This document shows positions 4,897-6,444 of a stretch of 6,444 nt of DNA, piece after piece; position 1 is the stretch's first letter; every line of letters starts with the position of its first letter. Below the pieces are notes generated by a model that searched no databases, was not told where the DNA came from, and was given only the letters and a program-made list of their open reading frames with translations. This DNA is from an uncultured Gemmatimonadota bacterium (GTDB lineage Bacteria > Gemmatimonadota > Gemmatimonadetes > Gemmatimonadales > GWC2-71-9). The translations under genes were made by a program, and so were the position numbers. The stretch is taken from positions 1-6,444 of the forward strand of contig CAJVYZ010000172.1 in assembly GCA_913009915.1 (NCBI GenBank), in the 5' to 3' direction.

Positions 4897-6366
4897 TCAG
4901 TTGAAGGGCTCGGCACGCTTGACCCACTTCTCGAGCCCTTTTTCCTTCGGGTTCAGCGGCGTGCCGGGGTGGATGATCTCGACGGGGCATTTCTCGGCTG
5001 CCTGCACCAGCTCCTTGAAGGTGCCCACCCGCGGGTCCTTGATGTACGCCTGCTTCTTGTCGTCATAGGCAAACATTCGATTGTTGATGTTGGTGCACTC
5101 GTCGCACGTGGTACAACGGGCCGTATCGATATACGGACCGAGCGCGATCTCCTCGTCCTCCTCGTCTTCTTCCTCGTCCGCGACTGTGGTGACAGCGGGG
5201 GCGGCCATGACGGCGGGAGCAGCGGGGCTGCTGGGCGGCGGGGCGGTTGATACAGCGGTAGCATCAGAGTTGTCGAAGTGAATCGGGGCCAGGTTCGGCA
5301 TGGCATCGATTTCCTTCAGCAGGTCGGCCACGGTGCGCTGGCCGTTGCCCGCTCTGATCAGGCCCTCGGCCATGCGGCGGGCGATGACCCGCGGATAGCT
5401 GGACTTGAGTTCGCTGAGTTGGGCCTCGTATTCCGCCCGCAGCGCGGTCAGCTTGCCTTCGTACTCCTCGTCGAGTTCTCCCTCGACCAGGCCACGCACT
5501 TCGTCGGTGGCTTCCAGCCCGGCCAGCTGCCGCAGGAGCGACCACACCTCCAACCGGTCTTCGGCCAGTGCGACGATTTCCTGGGAGACAGCGAGACGAC
5601 CCAATCGCTGGTCGTCGTCGAGGACCCGGATGAACGGCGTCTTGTCAGCGCGTTCGTCGGGCGTCATCAACAGATACTCGTGGAACGGAACGGCATCGTC
5701 GTCGCCATCGTCTTCGGGCGCCGGGGTGAAGTGTTTCCTGAAGCGGCCCTCAGTCGCGGCCCAATCGGCGATGGTGATGGGCAGGATCACCGACGCCTCG
5801 TTCCCGTCGGCATCCTTGTAGCTGAGTTCGTATTCCGGCCAGGTAGTCTGCATCGACGGGTTGCCGTCGAGCGACAGTCGCTCGGCCAGCGTAGTCCCTT
5901 CGGCAGGGTCGTAGACCATGAGCGGAAAGGCCCGGCTCTCCAGCGTGAGCTTGGCGGCCGCGGTGGCGGCGTCGTCGCCCACGCCGTGCTCCGGCGGGCA
6001 GGGCGAGTGCAGTATGAACACCGAAGGATAGTGCGACTGGAGGCCCTTGAGAACGCCGCCGATGAGGTGGGACGCATTGGCCTGCGATGACTGCAACACG
6101 TAGACGTTCCGGTGGGCCATGGCGAGGAGGGCCAGTTCCTTGCGGGTTTCTTCCTTGCCGTGCTGATCCTTGCCGTAGGCCGCCATGTCACTGATCTGGC
6201 CCAGGAATCCGCTGGTGCAGGCCTGCCCGCCGGTGTTGGAGTACACCTGAGCGTCGAGTACCACCACGCGAATGGGCTTGCCCGATGCCAGGAGACGGGA
6301 CAGGTTCTGGAAGCCCATGTCGATCATGCCGCCGGCGCCCCCCAGGCCGCTGATCTGCCGGCCCAC
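4897..6366 (-). CDS. Pyruvate (2-oxoacid):ferredoxin oxidoreductase, C-terminal part with fused ferredoxin domain; 5' end missing
   Basis: These 489 residues are the C-terminal part of a PFOR/NifJ-like enzyme, which oxidatively decarboxylates a 2-oxoacid to acyl-CoA and reduces ferredoxin. Residues 10-140 are the thiamine-diphosphate domain: MIDMGFQNLSRLLASG, then VVLDAQVYSNTGGQ, which aligns without gaps to the PFOR motif LDTEVYSNTGGQ. The GDG motif expected 34 residues before the Asn reads GAG (A11). The enzyme then departs from ordinary PFOR, with a 200-residue region of its own, a charged helical and probably coiled-coil stretch (290-330), an Ala/Pro linker (371-396), an acidic run (397-406) and a single-cluster ferredoxin domain (C418, C421, C424, C460-P). 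The GTG at 6366 is only the first possible start after a TGA at 6373-6375; it is not a true start, and the N-terminal domains are absent. The gene lies directly upstream of rnfC, which suggests joint expression and electron delivery to Rnf. The substrate could be pyruvate or another 2-oxoacid. Confidence 0.85.
   Translation of the reverse strand: MGRQISGLGGAGGMIDMGFQNLSRLLASGKPIRVVVLDAQVYSNTGGQACTSGFLGQISDMAAYGKDQHGKEETRKELALLAMAHRNVYVLQSSQANASHLIGGVLKGLQSHYPSVFILHSPCPPEHGVGDDAATAAAKLTLESRAFPLMVYDPAEGTTLAERLSLDGNPSMQTTWPEYELSYKDADGNEASVILPITIADWAATEGRFRKHFTPAPEDDGDDDAVPFHEYLLMTPDERADKTPFIRVLDDDQRLGRLAVSQEIVALAEDRLEVWSLLRQLAGLEATDEVRGLVEGELDEEYEGKLTALRAEYEAQLSELKSSYPRVIARRMAEGLIRAGNGQRTVADLLKEIDAMPNLAPIHFDNSDATAVSTAPPPSSPAAPAVMAAPAVTTVADEEEDEEDEEIALGPYIDTARCTTCDECTNINNRMFAYDDKKQAYIKDPRVGTFKELVQAAEKCPVEIIHPGTPLNPKEKGLEKWVKRAEPFN
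4957..5136 (-). other. C-terminal [4Fe-4S] ferredoxin domain of the oxidoreductase
   Basis: Residues 411-470 read PYIDTARCTTCDECT, then an FAYDDKKQAYIKDP strand-turn-strand, then AAEKCPVEIIHPG. The spacing C-x2-C-x2-C-x35-C-P is that of small single-cluster bacterial and archaeal ferredoxins, in which the second lobe has lost its cluster. All four ligands are Cys, so a [4Fe-4S] cluster is expected. Ordinary NifJ carries two clusters in a middle domain and nothing like this at its end. Confidence 0.8.
5149..5256 (-). other. Ala/Pro-rich linker and acidic run inside the oxidoreductase
   Basis: Residues 371-396 are mostly Ala, Pro, Ser, Val and Thr (for example TAPPPSSPAAPAVMAAPAV), followed by ten acidic residues DEEEDEEDEE at 397-406. 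Ala/Pro linkers of this kind tether mobile domains, as in 2-oxoacid dehydrogenase E2 subunits. Here it joins the enzyme body to the ferredoxin domain, so a swinging ferredoxin is a reasonable inference. Confidence 0.6.
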
Positions 6367-6444
6367 CCCGAATCACCCGTCCCCGACCTCGTTCCAGCCC
6401 AAACTCGTCAAACGCCTCCCCGTCCCCGCCACGTCCCGATCAGC
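6367..6444. other. Unassigned contig end, upstream of the broken oxidoreductase frame
   Basis: The oxidoreductase frame continues on the minus strand but is stopped by TGA at 6373-6375. Before the stop the same frame reads WNEVGDG, which contains a GDG, but it stands about 15 codons further from the YSN motif than the family allows. No frame shows the expected PFOR sequence. The stretch is strongly G-rich on the minus strand. It could be poor-quality read tail, a chimera, or genuine decayed sequence. I see no promoter or RNA gene. Confidence 0.5.

Noticed and set aside
3681..4904. A 407-codon open frame on the plus strand, opposite rnfC
   Set aside because: It is antisense to a well-conserved rnfC and has no recognisable motif. 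Long antisense frames are usual in GC-rich genes.
5278..6090. A 270-codon plus-strand frame opposite the oxidoreductase
   Set aside because: It mirrors a clearly conserved minus-strand coding region; its composition is that of a shadow frame.
6349..6444. Inverted repeat GCTGATC (6349-6355) / GATCAGC (6438-6444) as a fold-back or mobile-element end
   Set aside because: Seven bases only, with no extension of the match; chance is adequate.

Overview
The window holds most of an Rnf (ion-pumping ferredoxin:NAD+ oxidoreductase) operon on the minus strand. It reads from right to left: the 3' part of a pyruvate:ferredoxin oxidoreductase-like gene with a C-terminal ferredoxin domain, then rnfC, rnfD, rnfG, rnfE, rnfA, and a small membrane protein with four cysteines that resembles the NqrM maturation factor. 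Every junction from rnfC to the small gene is a 1- or 4-base stop/start overlap, so this is one tightly coupled transcription unit. No promoter is visible; it must lie beyond position 6444.

The sequence is GC-rich and comes from a bacterium, probably uncultivated and reconstructed from shotgun reads. The gene order C-D-G-E-A is the one known from acetogens and anaerobes rather than the A-B-C-D-G-E order of enterobacteria, but the high GC argues against typical clostridia. I cannot name the phylum. The inferred physiology is fermentative or facultatively anaerobic: 2-oxoacid oxidation reduces a ferredoxin, and Rnf passes those electrons to NAD+ while moving Na+ or H+ across the membrane.

Both ends of the contig are unreliable. 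Bases 1-98 are a poly-T run followed by an Illumina P7/TruSeq adapter with its index. Bases 99-279 encode a piece of a prenyltransferase/squalene-cyclase-repeat protein. Bases 280-390 encode a piece of the C-terminal domain of an HldE/RfaE-type heptose-phosphate adenylyltransferase. These pieces run in one open frame with the adapter, but they are almost certainly an artificial chimera and not linked to the rnf genes. At the right end, the oxidoreductase frame meets a stop (6373-6375) just before its thiamine-diphosphate site, and the GDG motif reads GAG. That end may be a low-quality or chimeric tail, or a truly broken gene.

The most interesting biology is the pairing of a ferredoxin-tailed 2-oxoacid oxidoreductase with an Rnf cluster that shows no rnfB, and the NqrM-like gene sitting where rnfB would be expected.
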